Shown: positions 47,187 to 57,383, counted from the stretch's first letter. The stretch is 64,000 nucleotides of DNA from Nocardioides aromaticivorans (GCF_013408525.1 NZ_JACBZM010000001.1:124001-188000); one strand, 5' to 3'. Notes: generated by a model not told the origin, from the sequence alone. Numbers and translations are program-made.

Positions 47187-47906
47187 ATGACGACCTCGAC
47201 CCGTGTCGCCGCCGGCCTGCTCACCGGACTCCTCGCCGCCGGCGGACTGACCGCCTGCTCCGGCGACGACGGGGGCGGCGGCGACGCCGACCCGTGGAGC
47301 GACGCGGGCGCAAAGGCCAAGGAGCTGCTCGACGGCACCAGCGGGATCGAGGTCTCGATCTCGACCGGCGACGACCCGGGCGTCGACTACCTCTCGGCCG
47401 CCAGCGGCACGATCGTCGCCGACCCGCCGGCGTTCGAGGGCCAGGTCAGCGGCTCGGTCTCGGGCTTCGCGGTCACCGACGTCCCGGTCATCTCGGTCGG
47501 CGGCACGCTGTGGATCAACCACGCGCTGCTCGGCGGCTGGAGCGACCGCTTCCAGCCCGACGACCTCTGCGCGCCCGACCCCGCCACGCTGCTCTCGCCC
47601 GACTCGGGCGTCTCCAACGTGCTGACGTCCAGCAAGGACGTGAAGGCCGGCGAGTCCGAGCGCGGCGGCAAGGACAACAAGCAGGTCTTCCACACCTACT
47701 CCGGCACGGCCACCGGTGACGCGGTCCGCAAGATCCTGCCGTGCGCCGAGGGCGACTCCTTCGAGGCGACCTACCGCCTCGACGACGACGGCTACCTCCG
47801 CACCGCGCGGCTGACCGGTGTCTTCTTCCCGGACGCCGAGGAGGTCACGTACTCGATCGACGTCACCGAGTACGACGTCACCAAGGACATCTCCGCACCG
47901 GAATGA
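47187..47906 (+). CDS. lprG: LprG/LppX-family lipoprotein
   Basis: The 239-residue protein has a lipoprotein signal (lipobox LTAC, Cys near residue 24) and an LppX_LprAFG lipid-binding fold (ASGTIVADPPAFEGQVSGSV, VFHTYSGTATG, final ITVTEYDV-like strand). In mycobacteria LprG works with the MFS protein P55/Rv1410 to move triacylated lipids out of the membrane (family knowledge). Here the next gene is also an MFS transporter overlapping by four bases, giving the same pair. It begins 4 bases after parC. Confidence 0.85.
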   Translation: MTTSTRVAAGLLTGLLAAGGLTACSGDDGGGGDADPWSDAGAKAKELLDGTSGIEVSISTGDDPGVDYLSAASGTIVADPPAFEGQVSGSVSGFAVTDVPVISVGGTLWINHALLGGWSDRFQPDDLCAPDPATLLSPDSGVSNVLTSSKDVKAGESERGGKDNKQVFHTYSGTATGDAVRKILPCAEGDSFEATYRLDDDGYLRTARLTGVFFPDAEEVTYSIDVTEYDVTKDISAPE

Positions 47907-49708
47907 CCGCACTGGAGGATCCTCTGGACGCACGGCCGGCGGGACGGGACCGCCTCCTGCTGGCGCTCTGCGCGGTCGCGGTCGCCTTCGCGGCCGTCGA
48001 CACCTATGTCGTCGTCCTGGCCCTGCCGGACATGATGGCCGGCGTCGGCATCCCCGTCGACGAGCTCCAGCGGGCCGCCCCGATCGTCTCCGGCTTCCTG
48101 CTCGGCTATGTCGCGATGCTGCCCCTCATCGGCCGGATCGCCGACCTGCGCGGCCAGGTGCCGGTCCTGGCGATGTCGCTGGTGCTGTTCGCCATCGGCT
48201 CGTTCGTCACCGCGATCTCCTACGACCTGCCGAGCATGGTCGCCGGCCGATTCCTGCAGGGCGTCGGCGGCGGCGGGCTGGTCCCGGCGACGATGTCGCT
48301 CGTCGCGGCGCTGTACCCCGTGGAGCGCCGCGGCCTCCCGCTCGGCCTGGTCTCGGCGGTCCAGGAGTTCGGCAGCGTCCTGGGCCCGCTCTTCGGTGCG
48401 CTCGTGCTGTCGTTCACCACCTGGCGGGGGATCTTCGCGATCAACCTCGCCGGCGGCGCCGTCCTCCTGGTGGCCGTCTCCGCCCTCGCCCGGGCGCGGA
48501 GCGCCTCGGTGGTCGAGGAGGCCATCGGCCAACCCATCGCAGGAGAGCCTCCGGTGGTGGCGCCACGAGCCCCCCGCAACCCGCGCACCCTCCTGGCCCG
48601 CGGCATCGCCCTGCTCCTCCTCGCCGCCACCGTCGGCACCGGCCTGATCACCTTCCTCCAGCCGCCCGACCTCCAGCGCGACCTCACCTGGGGCCAGCTC
48701 TTCATCCCGTACGTCGACGGCGGCAGCCGCTGGGTCACGCCGATCGGGGTCGCCACCATCGGCGCCTTCACCGTGCTCGCGCTGTGGTGCTGGTTCGTGC
48801 CCCGTGCCCTCGTGGACCTGCGCGGGTGGTTCGGCCACCTCGTCGCGGCCGACCTGCTGGGCGCGACGCTCCTGGCCGCCGTGCTCGGCGGCATCGTGCT
48901 CGCGTTCGCGACGGCCGACCCGGAGGTCGCCGTCTTCTCGCCCCAGGGGCCGTGGTTCCTGGCCGGCTCGGCGCTCGCGCTGGTACTGCTGCTGCTCCAC
49001 CTGCGCCGGGCGGCCGACCCGATCGTCCCCCGGGGCGCGCTGCGCGCGACGCCGGCGTGGGGCTCGCTGGTCGTCAGCTTCCTCGTCGGCTGGGCGCTGA
49101 TCGCGGCGCTCGTCGACATCCCGCTGTTCGCCCGCACGACCACCGAGCGCGACTCGCAGCTCGGCGCCGCGCTGGTCCTGCTCCGCTTCCTGGCCGCGCT
49201 CCCGGTCGGCGCGATCGTGGGTGGCTGGCTGCTGCGACGGGTCCCGGCCGGCGTACTCACGGCGATCGGGATGGCCGCCGCCGGCGGCTCGTTCCTGGCG
49301 ATGGCGCAGTGGGACGACACCAGCCTCGCGGGCTTCGCGAGCAACCTGCCGCTGGTGGTCGGTGGCTTCGGGTTCGGCCTCGCGCTCGCTCCCGTCAACG
49401 CCGCCATCCTCGCCACCACCGACGACGACGCCCACGGCCTCGCCAGCGCCCTCGTCGTGGTCGCGCGCATGGTCGGGATGCTCGTCGGTATCTCGGCGCT
49501 GACCACGATCGGCCTGCGCCGGCTCTACGCCGCCCAGGAGGCGGACCCCGGCCTCAGCATCCTCGAGCTCGGCATCGTGCAGGAGCACGCCGTCTTCGTC
49601 GGCGCGGCCTTCGCGGCCTTCGCCGCAGGCGTCCTGGCGCTGGTCGTCTTCGCCCGGGCACGCACCCGAGGTGTGGACACCGTCGAGGCGCTGCGCGTCG
49701 CTGGATAA
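47903..49708 (+). CDS. MFS transporter, P55-like partner of LprG
   Basis: The 601-residue protein is a 14-segment drug/lipid-type MFS transporter: motif A GRIADLRGQ after the second helix, GRFLQGVGGGGLVPATMSLVAALYP, and motif C PxxGALV-like segment GPLFGALVLSF. The central loop (about 200-225) is unusually long and contains SASVVEE encoded by a fragment of the REP-like repeat. ATG at 47903 overlaps the lprG stop. Lipid or drug export with LprG is inferred from the mycobacterial pair. Confidence 0.88.
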   Translation: MTALEDPLDARPAGRDRLLLALCAVAVAFAAVDTYVVVLALPDMMAGVGIPVDELQRAAPIVSGFLLGYVAMLPLIGRIADLRGQVPVLAMSLVLFAIGSFVTAISYDLPSMVAGRFLQGVGGGGLVPATMSLVAALYPVERRGLPLGLVSAVQEFGSVLGPLFGALVLSFTTWRGIFAINLAGGAVLLVAVSALARARSASVVEEAIGQPIAGEPPVVAPRAPRNPRTLLARGIALLLLAATVGTGLITFLQPPDLQRDLTWGQLFIPYVDGGSRWVTPIGVATIGAFTVLALWCWFVPRALVDLRGWFGHLVAADLLGATLLAAVLGGIVLAFATADPEVAVFSPQGPWFLAGSALALVLLLLHLRRAADPIVPRGALRATPAWGSLVVSFLVGWALIAALVDIPLFARTTTERDSQLGAALVLLRFLAALPVGAIVGGWLLRRVPAGVLTAIGMAAAGGSFLAMAQWDDTSLAGFASNLPLVVGGFGFGLALAPVNAAILATTDDDAHGLASALVVVARMVGMLVGISALTTIGLRRLYAAQEADPGLSILELGIVQEHAVFVGAAFAAFAAGVLALVVFARARTRGVDTVEALRVAG

Positions 49709-49709
49709 T
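49704..49709 (+). promoter_or_regulatory. Candidate -10 element for carbonic anhydrase
   Basis: GATAAT overlaps the MFS stop codon and lies 8 bases before the ATG at 49718, so transcription from it would begin at or next to the start codon. No matching -35 is clear and a CTGGAG ribosome site is present, so this is tentative. Confidence 0.35.
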
Positions 49710-49717
49710 CTGGAGCC

Positions 49718-50212
49718 ATGGGCGATTTCGATGACCTCCTGAAGGCCAACCAGGACTACGCGGCGACCTTCGACCAGGGCGGGTTCGACGGCAAGGCGCA
49801 CGCCGGTGTGGCGATCGTGACCTGCATGGACTCCCGCATCGACCCGCTGCGCATGCTCGGCCTCGACTACGGCGACGCGAAGATCTTCCGCAACCCGGGT
49901 GGCCGCGTCACCGAGGCGGCCCTCGAGGCGCTCGTGCTCGGCTCGCACCTGCTCAACGTCGACCGGATCCTCGTGATCCCGCACACCCGGTGCGCCATGG
50001 CGGCCAACTCCGAGGCCGACATCCACGAGAAGATCGGCGCCGCGGTCGGCCAGGACGTCACCTGGCACGCCTTCCACGTCATCCCGGACCAGAAGGCCGC
50101 CCTCGCCGAGGACGTCCGCAAGGTGCGCTCGCACCCGTTGATCCCCGACACCGTCAAGGTCGGCGGCTTCATCTACGACGTCGACACGGGCCTGCTGACC
50201 CAGGAGGTCTGA
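49718..50212 (+). CDS. Beta-carbonic anhydrase
   Basis: The 164-residue enzyme interconverts CO2 and bicarbonate. Zinc ligands are C36 (in CMDSR), H89 and C92 (PHTRC), with the Asp-Arg dyad D38 and R40. It is of the short Rv1284-like type and cytoplasmic. It follows the MFS gene by 9 bases. Bicarbonate supply for carboxylases is the likely role. Confidence 0.92.
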   Translation: MGDFDDLLKANQDYAATFDQGGFDGKAHAGVAIVTCMDSRIDPLRMLGLDYGDAKIFRNPGGRVTEAALEALVLGSHLLNVDRILVIPHTRCAMAANSEADIHEKIGAAVGQDVTWHAFHVIPDQKAALAEDVRKVRSHPLIPDTVKVGGFIYDVDTGLLTQEV

Positions 50213-50239
50213 CCGCCCCGGCGGTCGAGGAGGCGCTCC

Positions 50240-50611
50240 TCAGGCGCCGAGCAGGTCCCGCAGGGACTGGTCGACCAGCGCGCCGGGGAGCTCGTCGAGG
50301 CGCGCGCCCAGCGTCGCCAGGTCGCCGATCGAGGTGATCAGGTCGAGCAGCCTCGTCGTGTCCGCGATGAGGTCCTCGAGGGGCACGTCGACGAGCAGCG
50401 GGCAGTCGACCGCTCCCCCGTCCGGCTCGGGCGCCGCCGCCGGCGTCCAGCAGCCGACCTCGAGCACCAGGTAGGCGTTGCGGCCCACGCCGTCGGCCCG
50501 CGGGTCGACGTACCAGAAGAGGTCGCCGACGGCGATCCGCAGGTGCCCCCGCCGGGCCTTCGCCCCCCGTGCCTTGAGCAGCTTGACGACCGCTGCCCGA
50601 CTCTCGCTCAC
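50240..50611 (-). CDS. Small hypothetical protein after parE
   Basis: The 123-residue protein begins with a basic segment (VVKLLKARGAKARRG) and has a beta region (HLRIAVGDLFWYVDP, GRNAYLVLEVGCW) followed by an acidic amphipathic C-terminus (DTTRLLDLITSIGDLATLGARLDELPG). I do not recognise a family. The GTG start at 50611 is 13 bases after the parE stop; a GTG one codon earlier is possible. Coding is supported by close spacing and clear third-position GC. Confidence 0.65.
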   Translation of the reverse strand: MSESRAAVVKLLKARGAKARRGHLRIAVGDLFWYVDPRADGVGRNAYLVLEVGCWTPAAAPEPDGGAVDCPLLVDVPLEDLIADTTRLLDLITSIGDLATLGARLDELPGALVDQSLRDLLGA

Positions 50612-50624
50612 CACCTGAGCAGCA

Positions 50625-52697
50625 TCACGCGTCGAGGGCTTCCATGTCGACCTCGTAGGCGCCCTGGACGATGAACTCCTTGCGCGGCGCGACGTCACTG
50701 CCCATCAGCAGCTCGAAGACCTCGGCGGAGAGGTTGGCGTCGTCGACCGTCAGCCGGCGGAGGGTACGACGACGGGGGTCCATCGTCGTCTCGGCCAGCT
50801 GGTCCGCGTCCATCTCGCCGAGGCCCTTGTAGCGCTGCACCGGGTCCTTCCACTTGACGTTCTTCTTCTTCAGCTCCGCGAGCTTCCGCTGCAGCTCGTC
50901 GTCGGAGTAGGTGTAGACGTACTTGTCCTGGCCCTTCTTCGGGTTCGAGATCTCGATCCGGTGCAGGGGCGGGACGGCGGAGTAGACCCGGCCGTCCATG
51001 ATCAGGTCGGGCATGTACTTGAAGAAGAGGGTCGCCAGCAGGGTCCGGATGTGGGCCCCGTCGGAGTCGGCGTCGGCCATGAAGATGATCCGGCCGTAGC
51101 GGCGGGCCTCGAGGTCGAAGGTGCGCCCCGAGCCGGCACCGACGACCTGGATGATCGAGGCGCACTCGGCGTTCTTCAGCATGTCGCCGACCGACGCCTT
51201 CTGGACGTTGAGGATCTTGCCCCGGATCGGCAGCAGCGCCTGGAACTCCGCGTTGCGGGCCAGCTTGGCCGTGCCGAGCGCGGAGTCACCCTCGACGATG
51301 AAGAGCTCCGTGCGCTCGTTGTCGGAGGCCCGGCAGTCGGCGAGCTTGGCCGGCAGGGACGAGGACTCCAGGGCGTTCTTGCGACGCTGGGTCTCCTTGT
51401 GCTGGCGGGCCGCGATCCGGGTCTTGGACGCCGAGACGACCTTCTCCATCAGGAGCTTGGCCTGCGCCTTCTCCGCCCGCTTCGTGGAGGTCAGGAAGTC
51501 CTTGAGCTCCTTCGCCACCACCTTGCGCACGACGGTGCGGGCGGCCGGCGTACCGAGGATCTCCTTGGTCTGGCCCTCGAACTGCGGCTCGGCGAGGCGG
51601 ACCGTGACGATGGCGGTCATCCCCTCGAGGATGTCGTCCTTGATCACGTCGTCGTCGTTGACCTTGAGCGCCTTCGCCGCGCGCATCGACTCGTTGAAGG
51701 TCTTGGTGAGGGCGTTCTCGAAGCCGGAGACGTGGGTGCCGCCCTTGGGGGTCGCGATCACGTTGACGAACGAGCGCAGCTCGGTGTCGTAGCCCGTGCC
51801 CCAGCGGACCGCCACGTCGACGGTGAGCTCACGCTCGACGTCCTGCGGGGTCATGTGTCCCTTGTCGTCGAGCAGCGGCACGGTCTCGGTGAAGGTGTCG
51901 CTGCCCTGCAGGCGCAGGACCTCGGTGACCGGCTCGCCGGTGGCGAGGAAGTCGCAGAACTCGCCGATCCCGCCGTCGTGGCGGAACTTCTCCTCGAGCC
52001 ACTCCGCGGAGTCGGCGGAGCGCTGGTCGCGGATCACCAGCTCGAGGCCCGGGACGATGAACGAGGTCTGGCGGGCGCGGCCGATCAGGCCGTCGAGGAC
52101 GAAGCCGGCGTCCTTGGTGAAGATCTGGCGGTCGGGCCAGAACCGGATCCGGGTGCCCGACCTCCCCTTGGCGACCCGGCCGCCCTTGCGGGAGAGGCCC
52201 GAGGCCGGGGTGAACGGCGCGTCGGGGCCCTCGCCGGCGAAGGTGCCGGGGACGCCCCGCTGGAAGCTCATGCCCTGGCTGGCCGGCGAGCGGTCGACGT
52301 CGATGTCCATCCGGCTCGACAGCGCGTTGACCACGGACAGGCCGACGCCGTGGAGGCCACCGGTGGCGACATAGGAGCCGCCACCGAACTTGCCGCCGGC
52401 GTGCAGCTTCGTCGCCACGACCTCGACGCCGGTGAGCCCCGTCTTGGGCTCCTTGTCGGTCGGGATGCCCCGCCCGTCGTCGTGCACCTCGACCGAGCCG
52501 TCGGCGTGGAGGGTGACCTCGACCCGGTGGGCGAAGCCGCCGAGGGCCTCGTCGACGCCGTTGTCGATGATCTCCCAGAGGCAGTGCATCAGCCCCCGGG
52601 TGTCGGTGGAGCCGATGTACATCCCCGGACGCTTCCGCACGGCGTCGAGGCCCTCGAGGACCAGGAGGTGGGCTGCGTTGTAGGTGTTGTCGGCGAT
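50625..52697 (-). CDS. parE: DNA topoisomerase IV subunit B
   Basis: The protein (about 690 residues) is the ATPase subunit of topoisomerase IV. The GHKL ATPase domain shows EIIDNGVDEA, DDGRGIP and GGLHGVGLSVVNALS; the TOPRIM domain shows EGDSA and FMADADSDGAHIR. The start is uncertain: the only good ribosome site (GAAGGAG at 52710-52704) is 6 bases before an ATC codon at 52697, which would give IADNTYNAAHLLVLEGL. The nearest canonical in-frame start codons are GTGs at 52781 and 52802, without ribosome sites, and they lie before a possible -10 TAGATT (52771-52766). Pairs with the parC gene upstream in the window. Confidence 0.9.
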   Translation of the reverse strand: MADNTYNAAHLLVLEGLDAVRKRPGMYIGSTDTRGLMHCLWEIIDNGVDEALGGFAHRVEVTLHADGSVEVHDDGRGIPTDKEPKTGLTGVEVVATKLHAGGKFGGGSYVATGGLHGVGLSVVNALSSRMDIDVDRSPASQGMSFQRGVPGTFAGEGPDAPFTPASGLSRKGGRVAKGRSGTRIRFWPDRQIFTKDAGFVLDGLIGRARQTSFIVPGLELVIRDQRSADSAEWLEEKFRHDGGIGEFCDFLATGEPVTEVLRLQGSDTFTETVPLLDDKGHMTPQDVERELTVDVAVRWGTGYDTELRSFVNVIATPKGGTHVSGFENALTKTFNESMRAAKALKVNDDDVIKDDILEGMTAIVTVRLAEPQFEGQTKEILGTPAARTVVRKVVAKELKDFLTSTKRAEKAQAKLLMEKVVSASKTRIAARQHKETQRRKNALESSSLPAKLADCRASDNERTELFIVEGDSALGTAKLARNAEFQALLPIRGKILNVQKASVGDMLKNAECASIIQVVGAGSGRTFDLEARRYGRIIFMADADSDGAHIRTLLATLFFKYMPDLIMDGRVYSAVPPLHRIEISNPKKGQDKYVYTYSDDELQRKLAELKKKNVKWKDPVQRYKGLGEMDADQLAETTMDPRRRTLRRLTVDDANLSAEVFELLMGSDVAPRKEFIVQGAYEVDMEALDA

Positions 52698-53058
52698 GAC
52701 CGGCTCCTTCGGTGGTGCTGTCGTGCGGTGTACGACGCGCGTACGGCTGCGTGCTGCAGGGTCCGAATCTACCCGCGACACGCCGGAGACCGGTGCAGGC
52801 ACACGGTGCCGGCCGGGAGGACGATGTTCGCCACGGCAAGGGAGCCGGACCGGATCAGGTAACGCTGGCCGATCGGAGGGTCACAACCTTGTTTCGGGTA
52901 CTGGAAAATCAGGAATCCTACGAGAACCACGTGGTGGGATGAACTCATCAGGAACGTGCAATGGACCACATCCGGTCGGGAATCTTTGCCCCGGTCGCTA
53001 CGTTGATCCACACGTCACCCGATGAGGGTGTTGTAGCCAGGCGAAAGAGAGGCCCGAG
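52698..53058. other. Divergent intergenic region between parE and DUF7455
   Basis: This 361-base gap holds the parE ribosome site, a possible parE -10 (TAGATT, 52771-52766 on the minus strand) and a clear SigR/SigH-type promoter for the DUF7455 gene. No open reading frame here is convincing. Confidence 0.7.
52978..53004 (+). promoter_or_regulatory. SigR/SigH-type promoter for DUF7455
   Basis: GGGAAT (52978-52983), exactly 18 bases, then GTT (53002-53004) fits the thiol-stress sigma consensus GGGAAT-N18-GTT of Streptomyces SigR and mycobacterial SigH. Predicted start near 53011, leaving a 48-base leader to the ATG at 53059. Confidence 0.7.
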
Positions 53059-53280
53059 ATGACGACTGCTGTTGCTCCCAGCGCCCCGCTGACGGCGGAG
53101 GACCGCTGCGACCGTTGTGGCGCCCAGGCCTACCTCCGTGTCGAGCTGACCACGGGCGGAGAGCTTCTCTTCTGCGCGCACCACGCGCGCGAGCACGGTG
53201 ACAAGCTGCGCGCGATCGCGGCCAACGTGCACGACGAGACCCACAAGCTGAACGACAAGCCGGTGCCGGCCGCCGACTGA
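53059..53280 (+). CDS. DUF7455 small zinc-ribbon-like protein
   Basis: The 73-residue protein has CDRCG (residues 17-21) and CAHH (near 39-42), a likely zinc site, and belongs to the conserved actinobacterial DUF7455 family. AGAGAGG precedes the ATG. Its promoter matches the thiol-stress sigma consensus, which would fit a zinc-thiol protein, but the function is unknown. Gene order next to parE is common in the phylum. Confidence 0.88.
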   Translation: MTTAVAPSAPLTAEDRCDRCGAQAYLRVELTTGGELLFCAHHAREHGDKLRAIAANVHDETHKLNDKPVPAAD

Positions 53281-53295
53281 CGTCCACCTGCTGCA

Positions 53296-53333
53296 CCGTG
53301 GCCCCGGGAGCACCCGGGGCCACGGTTGTTTTT
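53296..53333 (+). terminator. Rho-independent terminator
   Basis: CCGTGGCCCCGGG and its exact complement form a 13-bp stem with a four-base loop, followed by TTGTTTTT on the plus strand. It ends the DUF7455 transcript and may also stop the converging lipoprotein gene. Confidence 0.9.
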
Positions 53334-53337
53334 CGGG

Positions 53338-54792
53338 TCAGCCGAGCGGTGCCACCACGACCGTGGCGTCGGTCAGCCGCAGGGTCTCCTGGTCGGCGCT
53401 GCCCGCCTGCTGCGCGTCGTCGACCCGCGCGACCCACGCCTCGTCGCCGCCTGCGCAGGCCAGGGCGCCCTGGAGGCCGTACACCACCGGGTCCCCCGTC
53501 GTGCTCCAGGCCGCCCCCGACGAGGACCCACCCGTCGTCACCTGCGCGTTGAGCTCGCCCGGGGCGTCCTCGACGCCGACCGGGCGCCACACGACGGCGC
53601 GGGCCTCCCGGCACCCGCTGCCCGTGGCGAACTCCATCGTGCCGCGCACGTCGTCGGCGGTGTGCTCGACCGGCGCCTCGGCCAGCTCCTCCTCCGGCTC
53701 GCCCGGGACGGCGACGGTGAGGACCTCCTTCGTCGGCACGGTCACCGGGCCCTCGGCGCCGTCGGCCTCCTTCCCGTCGGCCTCCTGGAGCCAGGCGATC
53801 TCGACGGAGTTGCCGTGCACCGTGGCCTGCGCACGGGTGGCACCGTCCTTCTCCCAGGTCTCCTCGAACGGCACGTCCCGGCTGTCGCGGGCCAGGACCT
53901 GGAGCGCCGTGGCCCAGTAGAGCTGCGTGTCGAGGGTGGACTGCCAGTTCGGGGAGATCGTGCCGACCACGAGCACCTCGCCGCCGCCCGGCAGCACCAC
54001 GATCCGGGCCGCCTCTGTCGCGGCGGGGTCGGTCTCGACCGGCTCGGGAGCGGTCCACTCCCCTCCGGGCGGGAGGTACTGCGTGCGCACGGCTCCCCCG
54101 CCACCGCGCTCGGTGCCGGTCAGGGCGGCGTGGACGCCGCCGTCCTCGTCGAGGGCGATGCTGACGGCGTCGTACCACTCGAGGTCTGAGTAGGACCACC
54201 TGCCGCCGGCCGGGTGCAGCGCGACCCGGCGCGGCCCGTCGTCGGGGTAGCCGTAGACCGCGACGTCACCACGGGCGTTCACCTGGACGTCCTCCACGTA
54301 GGCGAAGCCGTCCAGCACCTCGCGCCGCGACCAGGCGCCGTCGGCCCCGCGCACCCGTGCGACCACCGGCGGCGACGCCTCGAGCCCGTCGTCGCCCGCC
54401 TCCTGCTCGGTCCACACGGCGGCGCCCGCCCCGTCGTCGTTGAGCGCGGCGTGCGGCGGCGACGCCTGGGCCCCGAGCGTCGAGAGCGGCTCCGGCGCCG
54501 ACCAGCGACCGTCGTCGTACGACGCCGTGACGACCGGCCCGGTGACCCCCTCGTCGCTCGTCTGCACCGCCAGCAGGGCCAGGCCGCCGCCGGCGCGGAA
54601 CAGCTGGGGCTCCGCGGCGTGGGCCAGCCGGAGCTCGCCCTCCACCGCCCCGGTCGGCTCGTCCTCCTGCGCCCCGCCCACCGGCGACTCCCCGACCTCG
54701 GGACGGTCGTCGTCCTCCCTCGCGAGCGAGCAGCCCGCTGCGAGCGCGAGGACGGACAGCAGGGCGGTGGCGGCGGACCCGAGGCGGCGCAT
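53338..54792 (-). CDS. Large lipoprotein of unknown function
   Basis: The 484-residue protein has a lipoprotein signal (LAAGC, Cys near residue 21) and then a series of blade-like beta strands (repeated WSAPE, VAVYGYP, HAALTG patterns) suggesting an extracellular propeller. It is rich in acidic residues. No catalytic motif is recognised. The start ATG at 54792 fits the signal peptide. It is divergent from the nuclease gene. Confidence 0.82.
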   Translation of the reverse strand: MRRLGSAATALLSVLALAAGCSLAREDDDRPEVGESPVGGAQEDEPTGAVEGELRLAHAAEPQLFRAGGGLALLAVQTSDEGVTGPVVTASYDDGRWSAPEPLSTLGAQASPPHAALNDDGAGAAVWTEQEAGDDGLEASPPVVARVRGADGAWSRREVLDGFAYVEDVQVNARGDVAVYGYPDDGPRRVALHPAGGRWSYSDLEWYDAVSIALDEDGGVHAALTGTERGGGGAVRTQYLPPGGEWTAPEPVETDPAATEAARIVVLPGGGEVLVVGTISPNWQSTLDTQLYWATALQVLARDSRDVPFEETWEKDGATRAQATVHGNSVEIAWLQEADGKEADGAEGPVTVPTKEVLTVAVPGEPEEELAEAPVEHTADDVRGTMEFATGSGCREARAVVWRPVGVEDAPGELNAQVTTGGSSSGAAWSTTGDPVVYGLQGALACAGGDEAWVARVDDAQQAGSADQETLRLTDATVVVAPLG

Positions 54793-54901
54793 GCGGGGAG
54801 CCTACGGCCGTGGACTCCGAGTTCACGGGCTGTGCACGTGTCGGCCACACGGTGTCGGCCGTCCCGGGCACCGGGCGGGGTCCGATGGAGGGGTGATCCG
54901 G

Positions 54902-55444
54902 GTGTTGTCCTGCCTCGCTGTCGTGGTCGCCGTCCTCACCGTCGGGCTCGTCGCCGTCGAGGCGCACGAGCCCGCTCCGCCGCCGCCCGGCGTCCCCGTG
55001 GTCGCACCCGCGACGCCCCACCGCGCCGTCCGGTACGACGCCACCGTCACCCGGGTCGAGGACGGCGACACCGTCGTGGTCCGCCTCCGCACCGGCCGGG
55101 TGCGCCACGTGCGCGTGCTCGGCATCGACACGCACGAGGTCCTGTTCGGCGCGCACGAGTGCGGCGGCGCGGCCGGCTCGCGCTCGATGCACCGCCTGCT
55201 GCCGGTCGGCACCCGGGTCCGCCTGTACCGCGATCCCGCCCAGGTGGACGTCGACCGCTACCGCCGCCTGTTGCGCTACGTGCACCGCGCCGCCGACGGG
55301 CTCGACGTCGGCCGCACCCAGCTCGGGCGCGGGCTCGCCGAGGTCTACGTGTACGGCGACGGGCCGTTCGCGCGACGGGCGGCGTACCAGCGCGTCGAGG
55401 CCTCGGCGCAGCGTCGCGACGTGGGGATCTGGCGCTGGTGCTGA
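54902..55444 (+). CDS. Secreted Staphylococcal-nuclease-like protein
   Basis: The 180-residue protein has an N-terminal signal or anchor (about residues 1-20), then an SNase fold (about 45-175). Motifs: ATVTRVEDGDTVVV, RVLGIDTHEV (Arg and Asp of the active site) and VDVDRYRRLLRYVH (second Arg). It would cut nucleic acids outside the cell with calcium. GTG at 54902 lies 8 bases after GGAGGGG; a GTG three codons earlier is too close. Confidence 0.88.
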   Translation: MLSCLAVVVAVLTVGLVAVEAHEPAPPPPGVPVVAPATPHRAVRYDATVTRVEDGDTVVVRLRTGRVRHVRVLGIDTHEVLFGAHECGGAAGSRSMHRLLPVGTRVRLYRDPAQVDVDRYRRLLRYVHRAADGLDVGRTQLGRGLAEVYVYGDGPFARRAAYQRVEASAQRRDVGIWRWC

Positions 55445-55456
55445 CCGGCCGCGCCC

Positions 55457-55849
55457 TCAGTGGGCGGCCGAAGCCTCTATCGCGGCCCGCCACCGCTCGT
55501 GCTCGGCCACGTACCAGGCGAGGTCACCCGCTGCCGTGTGCACCACGAGGTGGGTCTGGCCCCCGACGAACGAGCCACCGAACGCCTTGGCCGTGCTCAC
55601 TGCGGTCACGGTGGCGAGGTCGACGTCGACCGGGCCTCCCACGACCATGCGGAACAGCAGCCGGGTCGGGGTCAACGCGAGCGTGCCGTTGCCCTTGACC
55701 CGCGGGTGGGCGCCGATCGACCCGCGGTAGCTGGCCGATGCGGGTCCGAGCAGCACCTGCTCGTCACCGATCGCCTCGGCCAGGTCGCGCCGGGCCGCGT
55801 CGGCGCGCCCACCGAGGAGCGCGCCGAGCACGGAGCGGATGACCGACAC
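55457..55849 (-). CDS. Small GRAM/PH-like domain protein
   Basis: The 130-residue protein looks like a single PH-like beta fold: GTLALTPTRLLFRMVVG, VDLATVTAVSTAK, QTHLVVHTAAGD and a final helix WYVAEHERWRAAIEA. No membrane segment. GTG start at 55849, 28 bases after the hrdB stop on the same strand. Function unknown; such domains bind lipids or proteins. Confidence 0.75.
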   Translation of the reverse strand: MSVIRSVLGALLGGRADAARRDLAEAIGDEQVLLGPASASYRGSIGAHPRVKGNGTLALTPTRLLFRMVVGGPVDVDLATVTAVSTAKAFGGSFVGGQTHLVVHTAAGDLAWYVAEHERWRAAIEASAAH

Positions 55850-55877
55850 CGTCGTACCCGTCCTGGAGCCGGAGCCG

Positions 55878-57383
<1,506 letters not shown>

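Noticed and set aside
52712..52942. Small open frame in the parE-DUF7455 gap
   Set aside because: Arg/Gly-rich, no ribosome site, and it overlaps the parE start and promoter region.
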